In this document: piece after piece, positions 19,132-28,663 of the stretch
Layout of the letters: each line of letters begins with the position of its first letter
Numbering within the stretch: the first letter of the stretch is position 1
Made by a program: the position numbers and the translations under genes
Notes under the pieces: model-generated
Database searches by the model: none
What the model was told of the DNA's origin: nothing
The model's input: only the letters and a program-made list of their open reading frames with translations
Source of the DNA: Lewinellaceae bacterium
GTDB lineage: Bacteria > Bacteroidota > Bacteroidia > Chitinophagales > Saprospiraceae
DNA length: 64,000 nt
NCBI GenBank assembly: GCA_016712415.1
Contig: JADJRC010000001.1
Span: 248,001-312,000, forward strand
Reading direction: 5' to 3'

Positions 19132-20142
19132 CTACCCGGCATGTACCATATGAACCGTCCTGATCGGGTATGGAATCGAAATCTGCTCCTTCCGGTAACG
19201 GGCGTGCAGGGCTTTTATAAACTCGTGTCGCAGGGCGAATTGTTCGGAAAACTCCTTTGCCCGAAGCACGACTTTGAAATTAATGCTGGAGTCGGCAAAC
19301 GCATTGTACCGGAGTGTCGGTTCGTGGTCGGGCGCCGCGCCGGGGTGCGATTGCTGAACGGCGTGGGCAACCTCCAGGGTGACGCGCTCCACCTGTTCCA
19401 GGTCGCTGTCGTAGTGAATGCCCACCGGCACCGGCACCGAGATTTCAGGGTCGGGCACCCAGGTATTGGTCACAGTGGAGGTGGCGAGTTTGGAGTTGGG
19501 TAGAATAATGGTCTGGTTGGACAGGGCCCTGATCGTGGTATCTCTCCAGGTAATATCGGTCACATAGCCTTCTTCGCCGCTTTCAAGCCGGATAAAATGC
19601 CCCGGCCTGATTTTGTGCGAGGCGATGATCTGCATGCCGGCAAACAGGTTGCCCAGGGTGTCCTGCAAGGCCAGCGCCACGGCCAGTCCGCCCACCCCCA
19701 AAGCCGTTAGCGCGGGCGCTACGGAGATGCCCAGCGTTTGCAACAGCACCATGATGCCGCTTATGTAAATGACCACCCTGACGACATTCTGGAGCAGGGT
19801 AGCGGTAGGCAGGAGGCCGTTCATGTTCGACATCTTCAGGCCGATGAACCTGCCCGTCAGTCGGGCCACGTAAAATGTTACAGCCATGATAAATACCGAC
19901 TGCCAGCCCAGATGGATACTGCCGTCCCACGATTCGGGAAGTTGGTGGTAGCGCAGCCCCAGCCGCACGCCGATCCAGAGTCCTGCAAAAACGCCCGCGC
20001 CTTTCAGCGCGGCAAACAGTTCAAAGTTGAGGAATAGCCGGCGCAGGAGGTATCGTTCCAGCAACCAGCCAATAAAAAGCCCGCCGGCAATGGCAATGGC
20101 GGAATACAGCAGGGCGTACAAGATTTCGGGCGATAAATTCAT
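19132..20142 (-). CDS. MscS-family mechanosensitive ion channel
   Basis: With the ATG at 20142 (rather than a TTG 9 bp upstream) the protein has 336 residues. There are about four to five membrane helices, the last being the pore helix LTALGVGGLAVALALQDTLGNLFAG, followed by the soluble MscS beta domain (IRPGHFIRLESGEEGYVTDITWRDT and ILPNSKL). Such channels open on membrane tension to release solutes. It reads towards the tandem array. Confidence 0.9.
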   Translation of the reverse strand: MNLSPEILYALLYSAIAIAGGLFIGWLLERYLLRRLFLNFELFAALKGAGVFAGLWIGVRLGLRYHQLPESWDGSIHLGWQSVFIMAVTFYVARLTGRFIGLKMSNMNGLLPTATLLQNVVRVVIYISGIMVLLQTLGISVAPALTALGVGGLAVALALQDTLGNLFAGMQIIASHKIRPGHFIRLESGEEGYVTDITWRDTTIRALSNQTIILPNSKLATSTVTNTWVPDPEISVPVPVGIHYDSDLEQVERVTLEVAHAVQQSHPGAAPDHEPTLRYNAFADSSINFKVVLRAKEFSEQFALRHEFIKALHARYRKEQISIPYPIRTVHMVHAG

Positions 20143-20282
20143 GGAGGACAAGGTGTTTTCAGATTAAAGCAGCCAATACGACCATACATCGGAACGGCAG
20201 TTCCATTGTTTTTTAACGAAAAACAGTAGGCAGGGTTTAAAAATTTTGGACTTTGTGCGGCAAACGAATAAGATAATTGCTC

Positions 20283-22170
20283 ATGTCTGTACGATCCATA
20301 TCTCTTGTTTTTGCCCTGCTGCTTTCGACAGTTTTCCTGTATGCACAAGATCAAACGGCGGATTCCGAATTTATCCGCAACAACTTCACCAAACGGGAGG
20401 TCATGATTCCGATGCGCGACGGGGTGCAGCTGTTTACCAGTATTTATGTCCCCAATGACCGGAAAAACACTTACCCGATCCTGCTGAAAAGGACGCCCTA
20501 TTCCTGTTCGCCTTATGGTGTGGATGCCTATGCAACCAGTTTCCAAAATATGGATCTGGCGCGTGCGGGGTATATTTTCGTCACCCAGGATGTCAGGGGC
20601 CGCTATATGAGCGAAGGGGAGTTTGTGGATGTCAGGCCGTTCAACCCCGGTAAAAAGACGGCAAAAGACATTGACGAGGCCAGCGATACCTACGATACGG
20701 TGGACTGGCTGCTTAAAACGTGTCCGGCAATAACGGCCGCGTTGGTATCTATGGTATCTCCTATCCCGGTTTTACGCGACAATGGCAGTGTTGTCCAACC
20801 ATCCGGCTGTCAAGGCAGTATCGCCGCAGGCGCCCGTGACGGACTGGTTCATTGGCGACGATTTCCACCACAACGGCGCCTTTATGCTTATGGATGCCTT
20901 TTCGTTTTATTCCGGATTCGGAAAGCCGCGCCCCCGGCCCACTACCGATGGCGCTGCCGGATTCAGCGACTGGAAAACGCCGGACAATTACGATTTTTAC
21001 CTGCGTGCAGGCGCTCTGCGTAATTACGCCGACAGGTTCGGCATGAAAAATATCCCTTTCTGGAACGACCTGATGGCGCACCCCGATTACGACGCCTGGT
21101 GGCAGGCGCGCAACCCGCGACCACATCTGAAAAATATCATGCCTGCCGTGATGACCGTCGGCGGACTGTTCGACGCGGAAGATTGCTTCGGCGCATGGCG
21201 CGTTTACGAAGCCATAGAGAAACAAAATTCACCGGCGGCAAGCAACCGGCTGGTGATGGGCCCCTGGGTACACGGCGGTTGGGCGCGCACTGCCGGCGAC
21301 CGGCTCGGAAATGTTGTTTTTGGCAAAAAAACGACCGATTACTACCAGAAAGAGGTGGAGTTCCGCTTTTTTGAATATTACCTGAAAAACAAGGGAACGA
21401 TGGACCTGCCGGATGCGATCGTGTTCGAAACGGGTAGCAATGAATGGCGGACGTACAATTCCTGGCCGCCCAAACGCGCAGAACCGGTCAAGTTCTTCTT
21501 CCACGAAGGCGGATTGCTGTCCGTAGCGCCACCTCCGGCTGTCGACAAGGCGCCCCCGGGTATGCAGATGGACGAGTACCTGAGCGACCCGTCAAAGCCT
21601 GTGCCCTACACCGAAGATGTGCATCTGCGCAGAACCCGCGAATACATGTGCGACGACCAGCGGTTCGCCGCCCGCCGCCCCGACGTGCTGGTCTACCAAA
21701 CGGAAGTATTGGACAAGACAATGACCCTGGCGGGTACCGTTACGGCTGATCTGTGGGTAAACCTCAGCAGTACGGATGCCGATTTTGTGGTGAAACTGAT
21801 CGACGTTTTCCCCGATACCCTGTCGGGCGAGGAGAACGGCGTGCCGCTCGGGGGATATCAGATGCTGGTGCGTGGCGAGATCATGCGCGGCCGTTACCGG
21901 AACAGTTTCGAGAAACCGCAGCCTTTTGTGCCGGGGACAGTGTCTCAGGTGCGGTTCGACCTGCCCGACGTATCGCACGCCTTCCTGCCGGGACACAAGT
22001 TGATGATACAGGTGCAAAGCAGCTGGTTTCCGCTGGCCGACCGGAATCCGCAGCAATTTATCAATATATACCAGGCTAAAGACGAGGATTTTATCCCGGC
22101 GACGATCCAGGTGTTTCATACACCGGTGGGAGCATCGGGGGTTGTTTTGCCGGTATTGAGGGGACGGTAG
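20283..22170 (+). CDS. Secreted S15/CocE family serine hydrolase, interrupted by two single-base deletions
   Basis: A signal peptide (MSVRSISLVFALLLSTVFLYAQ) from the ATG at 20283 leads into the CocE/X-Pro dipeptidyl-peptidase fold (MIPMRDGVQLFTSIY, VTQDVRGRYMSEG). The frame then changes twice: codons run in one frame to 20715, a second frame to about 20771, and a third to the stop. Each change is repaired by one extra base, in the A-run at 20715-20718 and the T-run at 20770-20773. The repaired chain is 629 residues, normal for the family, and the middle segment holds the nucleophile motif GISYPGF. Asp (GGLFDAEDCFG) and His (GPWVHGGW) follow. Sequencing error is likelier than decay, since the rest is intact. 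Ester or N-terminal dipeptide substrates are typical. It ends 61 bp before the channel gene. Confidence 0.82.
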
Positions 22171-22231
22171 TATTTATTACCTTTGACATCCGAAAACCAC
22201 CCATAACCATTTGAAAAACCTGCCATCCGCC

Positions 22232-24427
22232 ATGCAAAAAATCATATTCGCACTCGCCGCCTTCTTCCTGACTGCCCATTTTGCCTGTAAAAAGCCGGTC
22301 TTTTCCAACCGACCCGTAAAATATGTGGCCTACCTGGGTTTTAACTATACAGACGTAGCTAAAGACAGCGCCAACAACTATTCCGATTCCCTGCGCATCG
22401 TTGCCTTGCAGACCTTCCTCGATCGTGTCAACAACCACAGCGAACCCAAGCCCTATCCGGTCGAATACCGGCTTAAAACCTTTCAGTGCGATTATGTCGA
22501 TTCGGTTATCCCCAAAATATATGAACAGATTATGGCAGACACCGGCATCACGCTGGTGGTCGATAATACCTGGGGCAAGTATATCCGTTTTGCTGCGCCA
22601 ATTATCCGGCGCGGAATGCCCGTCATTGCGCTGAGCGCCGATCAAAACAAACTCGACTTCGGCGACAATGCCGTCTTCCTGAATCCAAGCGACCCAAACC
22701 CCAACTTTCTGGTCCAGTTTATCGATACCGTGCTGAGTGCCAAACATATCGGGTTCGTCACGGAATGCGACTACCTGCTGCACAACCGGTTTACAGAAAG
22801 CATGAACAAGATCGGTATGCGTTACGACTCGGTATGCCTGTGGCAAAGAAGTTACATCAGGAACAGGGAAGTGCCGGGCGATTCGGTTGCGGTCATGAAA
22901 AGGGCGTTGCGCAAATTGTTCAACCAACCCGGTACGGAGGTTATCCTGCTCAATACCCACGCCGGCTACGGCGATTCGATCATGCGGTTTTTGGAGCATG
23001 AACGGCTGCCTGTCAAAACCTTCGTCGGCATACAAACCAGTCTTACCGACAAGGAGTTGGAAAAGATCACCCTGGAAAGAGGGCATACTTTTATCCGTCT
23101 TGTCAACGATGAAAACCTGCTGCCGCTGGAGGTTTACCAGGAAAAAAAGGTCATAAAGGCCAAATATCCCAACCCCTTTATCAAAAAGGACAACGACAAT
23201 ACAAGCGACGCAGAAAAGGAACTGCAACGGGAACGGGAGCGGCAGGCCGATCTTACCCTCCACCGTTGCTACGATGCGGTCAATATCCTTGAAACAGCCC
23301 TGCGTGCCGGCGCTTCCAATCGAAAACAAACAGCCGCCTATTTCCGGAATAAACTGAAGAACCGCAAGGTTGCCCTGCTCAAGGACTTATACGTGTTCGA
23401 CACCCTGATGATCCTGAAGCCGGAACCGAATTTTGAAGAAATAAAAAACGGCAACACCCAAAGTCCGCTGATCCAGATCAACAGCGCGGGCGAGCCCATC
23501 CCCTCGCTGCGGGTCGGCATCGATATCGTGGGTGTCAGCGATGTGGATGTGCGGCGGAATACCTTCGACTGCAACCTGCTGTACTGGGTTATTGTAGACA
23601 GAAAACACATTGAAAAAGAAGGCTATATCGATTTTCCCAACATCAGTTCTGAAGAAGGCAACCGCTATGATATTGCCCGCGACACCACCAGCGAATACGT
23701 TGTGAGCAGCCATCGCATCAGCGGCAAGTTTTTGGGGAACTTCAATTCCTTTGCCTTCCCCTTCGACCGCCACGAGTTGTTGATCCCTATCGCTGCGCTT
23801 GCCCCGAGCGACAAGATCAAGATCAGTTTCGACTACAGCAGACTCCAGGTCAAAGACAAGATCAACGATTTTCAACTGCACGACTGGGATACGGAAGAAT
23901 ACTACGTCACGCTCGACAACCAGATCACCAATGCACTCGGCTCACCCAACAAAGTCACTTTCGACCCTACCGACAAGGCCAAGTTTATGGAGAAATACAA
24001 AACGCTCAACATCCACCTCAGGGTGAGTCGCCGGCCCTGGGGCGCCATCATCCTGATCGTGCTTCCGTTCCTGATGTTCAGCGCCCTGCCAATCTTCATG
24101 CTGTTTTTCCACAAGGCCAGTTTTGAAGAAGTGGGCGAACTCATCATCACCTCTTTCCTGGCTACGGTAGCATACTCCATCAACCTGGTGCAGATATCGC
24201 CGACGACAGATTCGATGAACCTGGCCTACATTTTCCTGATGCTGACGCTGGCCATTAACTTCTTCTGCTTCATTTACGTCACCTATATCGACCGGCAAAA
24301 ACTGAACGGCAGCCGGGTAAATGAAGGCGAAAAGCGCAGGGCTCTCCGGTTTGGTGGAAAAATATGGGTACCCTATCTGCTCGTTATCCTGGTGCTGATG
24401 TTGTTTTTCCTGATTTTCAGACAATAA
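22232..24427 (+). CDS. Periplasmic-binding-protein / pentameric ligand-gated ion channel fusion
   Basis: I start at ATG 22232 (a TTG lies 21 bp upstream), giving 731 residues. A lipoprotein-like signal ends at AHFAC (Cys19). Residues about 30-395 look like a type-I periplasmic-binding (ANF-receptor-like) domain: KYVAYLGF, VVDNTW, MPVIALSADQ, AKHIGFVTECDY, LPVKTFVGIQ. Residues about 423-600 match the pentameric ligand-gated channel extracellular beta-sandwich, with LLYWVIVDR and the Pro-loop FPFD at 509-512, without the eukaryotic Cys pair. Four helices follow: M1 602-626, M2 632-655, M3 661-686, M4 710-729. M2 aligns without gaps to GLIC: Glu632 at -2', Glu636 at 2', Leu643 at the 9' gate, suggesting cation selectivity (inference). 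It probably sits in the inner membrane, sensing a periplasmic ligand. The S15 hydrolase lies upstream on the same strand. Confidence 0.88.
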   Translation: MQKIIFALAAFFLTAHFACKKPVFSNRPVKYVAYLGFNYTDVAKDSANNYSDSLRIVALQTFLDRVNNHSEPKPYPVEYRLKTFQCDYVDSVIPKIYEQIMADTGITLVVDNTWGKYIRFAAPIIRRGMPVIALSADQNKLDFGDNAVFLNPSDPNPNFLVQFIDTVLSAKHIGFVTECDYLLHNRFTESMNKIGMRYDSVCLWQRSYIRNREVPGDSVAVMKRALRKLFNQPGTEVILLNTHAGYGDSIMRFLEHERLPVKTFVGIQTSLTDKELEKITLERGHTFIRLVNDENLLPLEVYQEKKVIKAKYPNPFIKKDNDNTSDAEKELQRERERQADLTLHRCYDAVNILETALRAGASNRKQTAAYFRNKLKNRKVALLKDLYVFDTLMILKPEPNFEEIKNGNTQSPLIQINSAGEPIPSLRVGIDIVGVSDVDVRRNTFDCNLLYWVIVDRKHIEKEGYIDFPNISSEEGNRYDIARDTTSEYVVSSHRISGKFLGNFNSFAFPFDRHELLIPIAALAPSDKIKISFDYSRLQVKDKINDFQLHDWDTEEYYVTLDNQITNALGSPNKVTFDPTDKAKFMEKYKTLNIHLRVSRRPWGAIILIVLPFLMFSALPIFMLFFHKASFEEVGELIITSFLATVAYSINLVQISPTTDSMNLAYIFLMLTLAINFFCFIYVTYIDRQKLNGSRVNEGEKRRALRFGGKIWVPYLLVILVLMLFFLIFRQ

Positions 24428-24492
24428 AAAAGGTGCATCAGATCAAATTTTAGCCGAAATTTGCAGAGGAGAGCAGCCCAAGGCATGGTATC

Positions 24493-24551
24493 CGGAAACC
24501 TGACTTTTCCCAAAACTTGTTCAACGGGACAGTCGCGGAAACCTGACTTTT
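24493..24551 (+). repeat. Direct repeat of CGGAAACCTGACTTTT
   Basis: The 16-bp sequence occurs exactly at 24493-24508 and 24536-24551 in the 160-bp gap between the channel gene and the GWxTD gene. Its role is unknown; it could be a dispersed intergenic repeat or a regulator site. Confidence 0.5.
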
Positions 24552-24587
24552 GGATGATCCAGTTGTTCACTTTTCAATGTAGTCGCT

Positions 24588-26045
24588 ATGAAAACGAATC
24601 CATTCATTTCCTGTCTGGTGGGCGTTTTTTTGCCCCTGGCCGGCCATGCGCTCGATACGGGCGTTTCCTTTGCCGTTTACGCCACTCCCGACAAACCATA
24701 TGTCGAGATAAACATCGAAGTCGCCGCCGCTACGGTCACGTTCAGACCGGTTGACAGTACCCACCTGCAGGCAGGCGTCGAAACCCTCATCCTTATCAAA
24801 CAGGGAGAAGTGGTGGTTGCCTTTGAAAAATACATCCTCAACAGCCCCCTGGTAGCGTTTCCACAGAACCTGCTTGATGTAAAACGCATGGTGGTACCCA
24901 ACGGGGAATACACGCTTGAGATCACTTTTCAGGATATTTACGAGCCCGGGAACAAAGATGCTTTTTCATCGCCCCTTTCCGTTGCTCTTGGTGAAAGCAT
25001 CCACCTCTCTGATATACAACTGTTGCGCGGTTTCAGAGCCGATGATTCGGATAATCCGTTTACCAAAAACGGATATTATCTCGAGCCCCTGCCTTTCAAT
25101 TTCTACGATCGATATGCCACTTTGCTGGCGTTTTATGCAGAAATATACCATTCCGACCGCGGACTCGCTGACGGAAAATACCTGGTCCGCTATTTTATTG
25201 AAGAAGAAAAAGGCAACGGGATAAAAAACCTGATCTCGGTAGGGACCCAGCGCAAGAAGGCGGCCCCTATCGACGCGGTGCTGGTTCAGATGGACATCAG
25301 CAAACTCGTCAGCGGCAACTATTCGCTGACGGTCGAACTCCGCAACTCCGCCAATGAACTGCTGCAAACCCGCACCCTGAGTTTCCAGCGGAGCAACCCA
25401 TTGTTTGAGGTTGATGAAAAGAGTATTACCGACGAAGTGCTGTCGCAGCAGTTTACCGAGCAACTTGATGAAGACGCGCTGCGCTACGGATTGCGCGCCA
25501 TATCGGCCCTGGCAGTAGGAGAGGAGTCCGAATCGCTGAAAAACATCCTGCAGGGCACCGAACTGAAACCCATGCGTTACTACCTGTTTCGCCATTTTGT
25601 ACGCGTCGATGCGAACAACCCCGAACAGGCCTACCGTTCTTTTATAGAAACCGCCACTGCCGTTCACAACAAGTTCCAGAGCGGGTTCCGGTATGGATTT
25701 GAAACCGACAGGGGACGCACCTTCCTCCGGTTTGGCCAGCCGGACGATTATATCCATGTCGAAGATGATCCGGGGGCGCCGCCGTATGAGATATGGGTGT
25801 ACTATAATTTCCCTAAGACCAACCAGAAAAACGTCAAGTTCCTGTTTTACAACCCGAGCCTGGCGGGCGAGGATTTTATCCTGCTGCATTCCACGGCAAG
25901 GGGAGAAATCAGCAACCCGCGCTGGGAGCGCACCCTGTACTCCAGGGCAGCGGGCGAACAGTATGAGGGCAGCAATTATAACGACGCAACAACCATGCAG
26001 CGCAATTCAGGCCGGAATGCGCGGGTGTACTTTGAAGATTTCTAA
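24588..26045 (+). CDS. GWxTD domain-containing secreted protein
   Basis: The 485-residue protein has a weak signal peptide (FISCLVGVFLPLAGHALDTG) and a beta-rich N-terminal half. The C-terminal half carries the GWxTD family signature in the variant GFETDRGRTFLRFGQPDD (near residue 365) followed by PPYEIWVYYN. The family is widespread in Bacteroidota, usually with secreted members of unknown function. It follows the channel gene by 160 bp on the same strand and could belong to the same transcript, although the gap leaves room for its own promoter. Confidence 0.82.
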   Translation: MKTNPFISCLVGVFLPLAGHALDTGVSFAVYATPDKPYVEINIEVAAATVTFRPVDSTHLQAGVETLILIKQGEVVVAFEKYILNSPLVAFPQNLLDVKRMVVPNGEYTLEITFQDIYEPGNKDAFSSPLSVALGESIHLSDIQLLRGFRADDSDNPFTKNGYYLEPLPFNFYDRYATLLAFYAEIYHSDRGLADGKYLVRYFIEEEKGNGIKNLISVGTQRKKAAPIDAVLVQMDISKLVSGNYSLTVELRNSANELLQTRTLSFQRSNPLFEVDEKSITDEVLSQQFTEQLDEDALRYGLRAISALAVGEESESLKNILQGTELKPMRYYLFRHFVRVDANNPEQAYRSFIETATAVHNKFQSGFRYGFETDRGRTFLRFGQPDDYIHVEDDPGAPPYEIWVYYNFPKTNQKNVKFLFYNPSLAGEDFILLHSTARGEISNPRWERTLYSRAAGEQYEGSNYNDATTMQRNSGRNARVYFEDF

Positions 26046-26066
26046 ACAATGCCTCAGGCGAGGATT

Positions 26067-26522
26067 TCAGTTCCGGTCTTCCTTCGCCTCTTCCCTGCGT
26101 TCGATATAATCGTCCCAAATGGGCTTGTAATCGTACGTCAGGTAAATTTCCGTGTCAAATGCACCCCAGGCGCCGTTTTCGAGCGCCAGGTTCAACCTGC
26201 GTTCGGCGCCTGCCGGTATTTGCAGCAAAATGACGTGGCCAAGCCCCATGGCGATGGTCCAGGAGACCACGCGGGCATCCTGGGGCGGGAATATTTCCCA
26301 GAATCCCTGCGCTTCGAGCACCCGGCGAATCTCGGGGAGGTTTTTATTTTGCTGGTGCTTCAGTATTACCGTCACCAATATACTATCGGAAGCAGCCCTG
26401 GGCGCTTTCATGGCCGGGCCCTCCACTACGGTGGAATCCGCTTGTCGGGATTCGGGTTGCTGGGCATAAATCACCGGGACCAGCGCGGTAAAAAAGCATA
26501 TAGCCAGGAAAGTGCGTTTCAT
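26067..26522 (-). CDS. Secreted protein of unknown function
   Basis: The ATG at 26522 gives 151 residues beginning with a signal peptide (MKRTFLAICFFTALVPVIYAQ). The mature part has an alternating strand/helix pattern (SILVTVILKHQ, LPEIRRVLEAQGFWEIF, GLGHVILLQIPAG) resembling a small ferredoxin-like alpha/beta barrel, and ends with a highly charged tail. I do not recognise a family. A reverse-strand TATCTTTG at 26568-26575 may be its -7 box. The frame remains open far upstream, but that part is antisense to the transporter gene. Confidence 0.65.
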   Translation of the reverse strand: MKRTFLAICFFTALVPVIYAQQPESRQADSTVVEGPAMKAPRAASDSILVTVILKHQQNKNLPEIRRVLEAQGFWEIFPPQDARVVSWTIAMGLGHVILLQIPAGAERRLNLALENGAWGAFDTEIYLTYDYKPIWDDYIERREEAKEDRN

Positions 26523-26620
26523 GATTTTGACGGTTGGATTTGTTAAGTTTTGTCTTGCCATGCGGCGGCAAAGATATATTTCCCCGGCGGCCATTCCTGC
26601 GGAAAGTTTCGCGACCGGAC

Positions 26621-26650
26621 TTGCAAAAACTGAATTTGAAATTACATTTG
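26621..26650 (+). promoter_or_regulatory. Putative Bacteroidota promoter for the POT transporter
   Basis: TTG at 26621-26623 and TACATTTG at 26643-26650 are 19 nt apart, matching the -33 TTG and -7 TAnnTTTG arrangement of Bacteroidota sigma factor promoters. The transporter ATG lies about 45 bp downstream. Confidence 0.5.
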
Positions 26651-26693
26651 CCACCGTACACCTTTTTATCGTCCACCGAACAGCACATACAAG

Positions 26694-28337
26694 ATGTTTA
26701 AAAAACACCCTTCCGGACTGCCGTTTCTGTTTCTGACTGAAATGTGGGAACGCTTTGGCTATTACCTTATGATCGGCATTTTTGTGCTGTACACTTCTGA
26801 TCAATGGCGCAACGGGGGACTTGGCATGTCCCGCACCGAAGCGATCGGGTTGTATGGAACGTATATTGCGCTGGCCTACCTCACGCCGTTCATCGGCGGT
26901 TTGATCGCCGACCGGGTGCTGGGGTTCAGGCGGAGTATCATTCTGGGAGGAACCATGATGGGTGTCGGATATCTGATGATGGCGATACCGCACAATGTCC
27001 AGACTTTTTATGTGGCGTTGGGCGTGACGATAGTCGGAAACGGTTTTTTTAAACCCAATATATCCACCCTGCTGGGCAACCTGTACAACGAAGACCAATA
27101 TCGCCTCAAGAAGGACGACGGGTACAACATCTTTTACATGGGCATCAACCTGGGCGCCCTGATCTGCAATTTCGTGGCGGCCTACCTGCGCAACACATTC
27201 GGCTGGAGCTGGGCTTTTGTAGCCGCCGGCGTGGGTATGCTCATCGGCGTGGTCATATTTGTCGCCGGAAGCCGACACTACAAACACGCGGATGTGCGAC
27301 AGAAAGGCAATGCCAACGATTCGGGGGTTACGCAGATGCTGTCGTCCGTTCTGTTGCCCGCAGCACTGGTCGGCTGGGCCGCCTGGAATATCCCGGGCAC
27401 GATATTCGGCTCTGACATGACCGATGCCTTTATTTTCGGCTGTATACCGATTATCGGGTTTTATCTCTGGATACTCCGGACCGCCAATGCAGAAGAAAAG
27501 CCGCGCATAAAAGTCCTGCTGGCCATCTACGCAGTGGTGATTATTTTCTGGGCCATTTTCAAACAAAACGGCACAGCGCTGACGATCTGGGCGGAGAACT
27601 ACACCGACCGGTCGATGCCTGCCTGGATGGAGACGCCGGCGCGCTTCATGGGCATGGTGAAAGAAATCAAAGTGGAGCAGGATACGTTCCTCTTGTACGA
27701 TCACCAGTTCAGGACAACCAAAGGGGCCGATGGCAAACTGGTGGAAACGGTATCGTTGCCGCCGTACTTCAAAAACCTGCCGCCCGAACAGCATCCGCCG
27801 GAGGGGGAATCGGTAAAACTTGTTTCAACCGAGATATTTCAGTCCGTCAACCCGTTTTTTGTGGTGGCCCTGACCCCTTTGATCGTCCTGTTTTTTGCCT
27901 GGCTCCGACGGCGGGGCAAGGAACCTACTACGCCTGGCAAGATCGGCTGGGGACTTGTCATATCGGCCTTGTCTACCCTGGTCACCATTTGGGCAGTGGC
28001 GGTCTGTCACAATGGCGCCGAAAAGGCCTCCGTCTGGTGGCTCGTCGGCACCTATGCCGTGATCACCGTCGGGGAACTCTGCCTGAGTCCGATGGGCCTT
28101 TCCATGGTCTCGAAGATGGCGCCGCCGCGTATTGCAGGGTTGATGATGGGAGGCTGGCAACTTGCCACTTCGATCGGCAACAAACTGAGCGGCGTCCTGG
28201 CGGCCATGTGGGACCGCTACGACAACAAGGCGGATTTTTTCTGGGTGAACTTTGTATTGTTATCAGTGGCTGCCCTGATCCTCTTTTCCATGATGCGATG
28301 GCTCAACAGGGTATTCAGGGAAAAGGGGTTGACCTGA
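26694..28337 (+). CDS. POT family proton-dependent oligopeptide transporter
   Basis: The 547-residue membrane protein has the POT signature ExxERFxYY (EMWERFGYYLM, residues about 16-26), the GFFKPNISTLLG block and the PTR2-type GYNIFYMGINLGALI segment. About 12-14 helices are visible. A soluble insert near residues 300-380 separates the two halves. It imports di- and tripeptides with protons across the inner membrane. A likely promoter sits directly upstream. Confidence 0.9.
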   Translation: MFKKHPSGLPFLFLTEMWERFGYYLMIGIFVLYTSDQWRNGGLGMSRTEAIGLYGTYIALAYLTPFIGGLIADRVLGFRRSIILGGTMMGVGYLMMAIPHNVQTFYVALGVTIVGNGFFKPNISTLLGNLYNEDQYRLKKDDGYNIFYMGINLGALICNFVAAYLRNTFGWSWAFVAAGVGMLIGVVIFVAGSRHYKHADVRQKGNANDSGVTQMLSSVLLPAALVGWAAWNIPGTIFGSDMTDAFIFGCIPIIGFYLWILRTANAEEKPRIKVLLAIYAVVIIFWAIFKQNGTALTIWAENYTDRSMPAWMETPARFMGMVKEIKVEQDTFLLYDHQFRTTKGADGKLVETVSLPPYFKNLPPEQHPPEGESVKLVSTEIFQSVNPFFVVALTPLIVLFFAWLRRRGKEPTTPGKIGWGLVISALSTLVTIWAVAVCHNGAEKASVWWLVGTYAVITVGELCLSPMGLSMVSKMAPPRIAGLMMGGWQLATSIGNKLSGVLAAMWDRYDNKADFFWVNFVLLSVAALILFSMMRWLNRVFREKGLT

Positions 28338-28498
28338 CCGGCATAGCGGACAAAAATACCTGAAAACAGTCCCCGCCGTTTTTCCGGAATTGATGATTTC
28401 CGTATATTTCGGCTTTCCGGATAACCCGGGTGCATCGACAGGCTGTCCGTGCTTTCTATCGGCAAACTTGTTATTAAGTCTTTAAAATACAACCAACT

Positions 28499-28636
28499 AT
28501 GTCAAACAAAATAAAGGCGCCCAAGAAGCAACGCATTGCGAAGCAGGATAAGGAAGACAACCGCAAGTTTCTGACCATACTGGCTATTGCCACAGTGTTG
28601 CTGATGGTGCTGATGTACGTCCTTTTTGTCAGATAA
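28499..28636 (+). CDS. Small single-pass membrane protein
   Basis: This 45-codon gene encodes a very basic/charged N-terminus (KAPKKQRIAKQDKEDNRK) followed by one membrane helix (FLTILAIATVLLMVLMYVLF). It sits between a forward and a reverse gene with its own ATG at 28499. The clean basic-plus-helix design suggests a real gene with an inside-positive N-terminus. No function is known to me. Confidence 0.55.
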   Translation: MSNKIKAPKKQRIAKQDKEDNRKFLTILAIATVLLMVLMYVLFVR

Positions 28637-28663
28637 ACGGGCTGTAATTGATCTGGCAGAAGC

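Noticed and set aside
26522..27794. Upstream extension of the 151-residue secreted protein
   Set aside because: Antisense to the POT transporter; the signal peptide begins at the internal ATG 26522.
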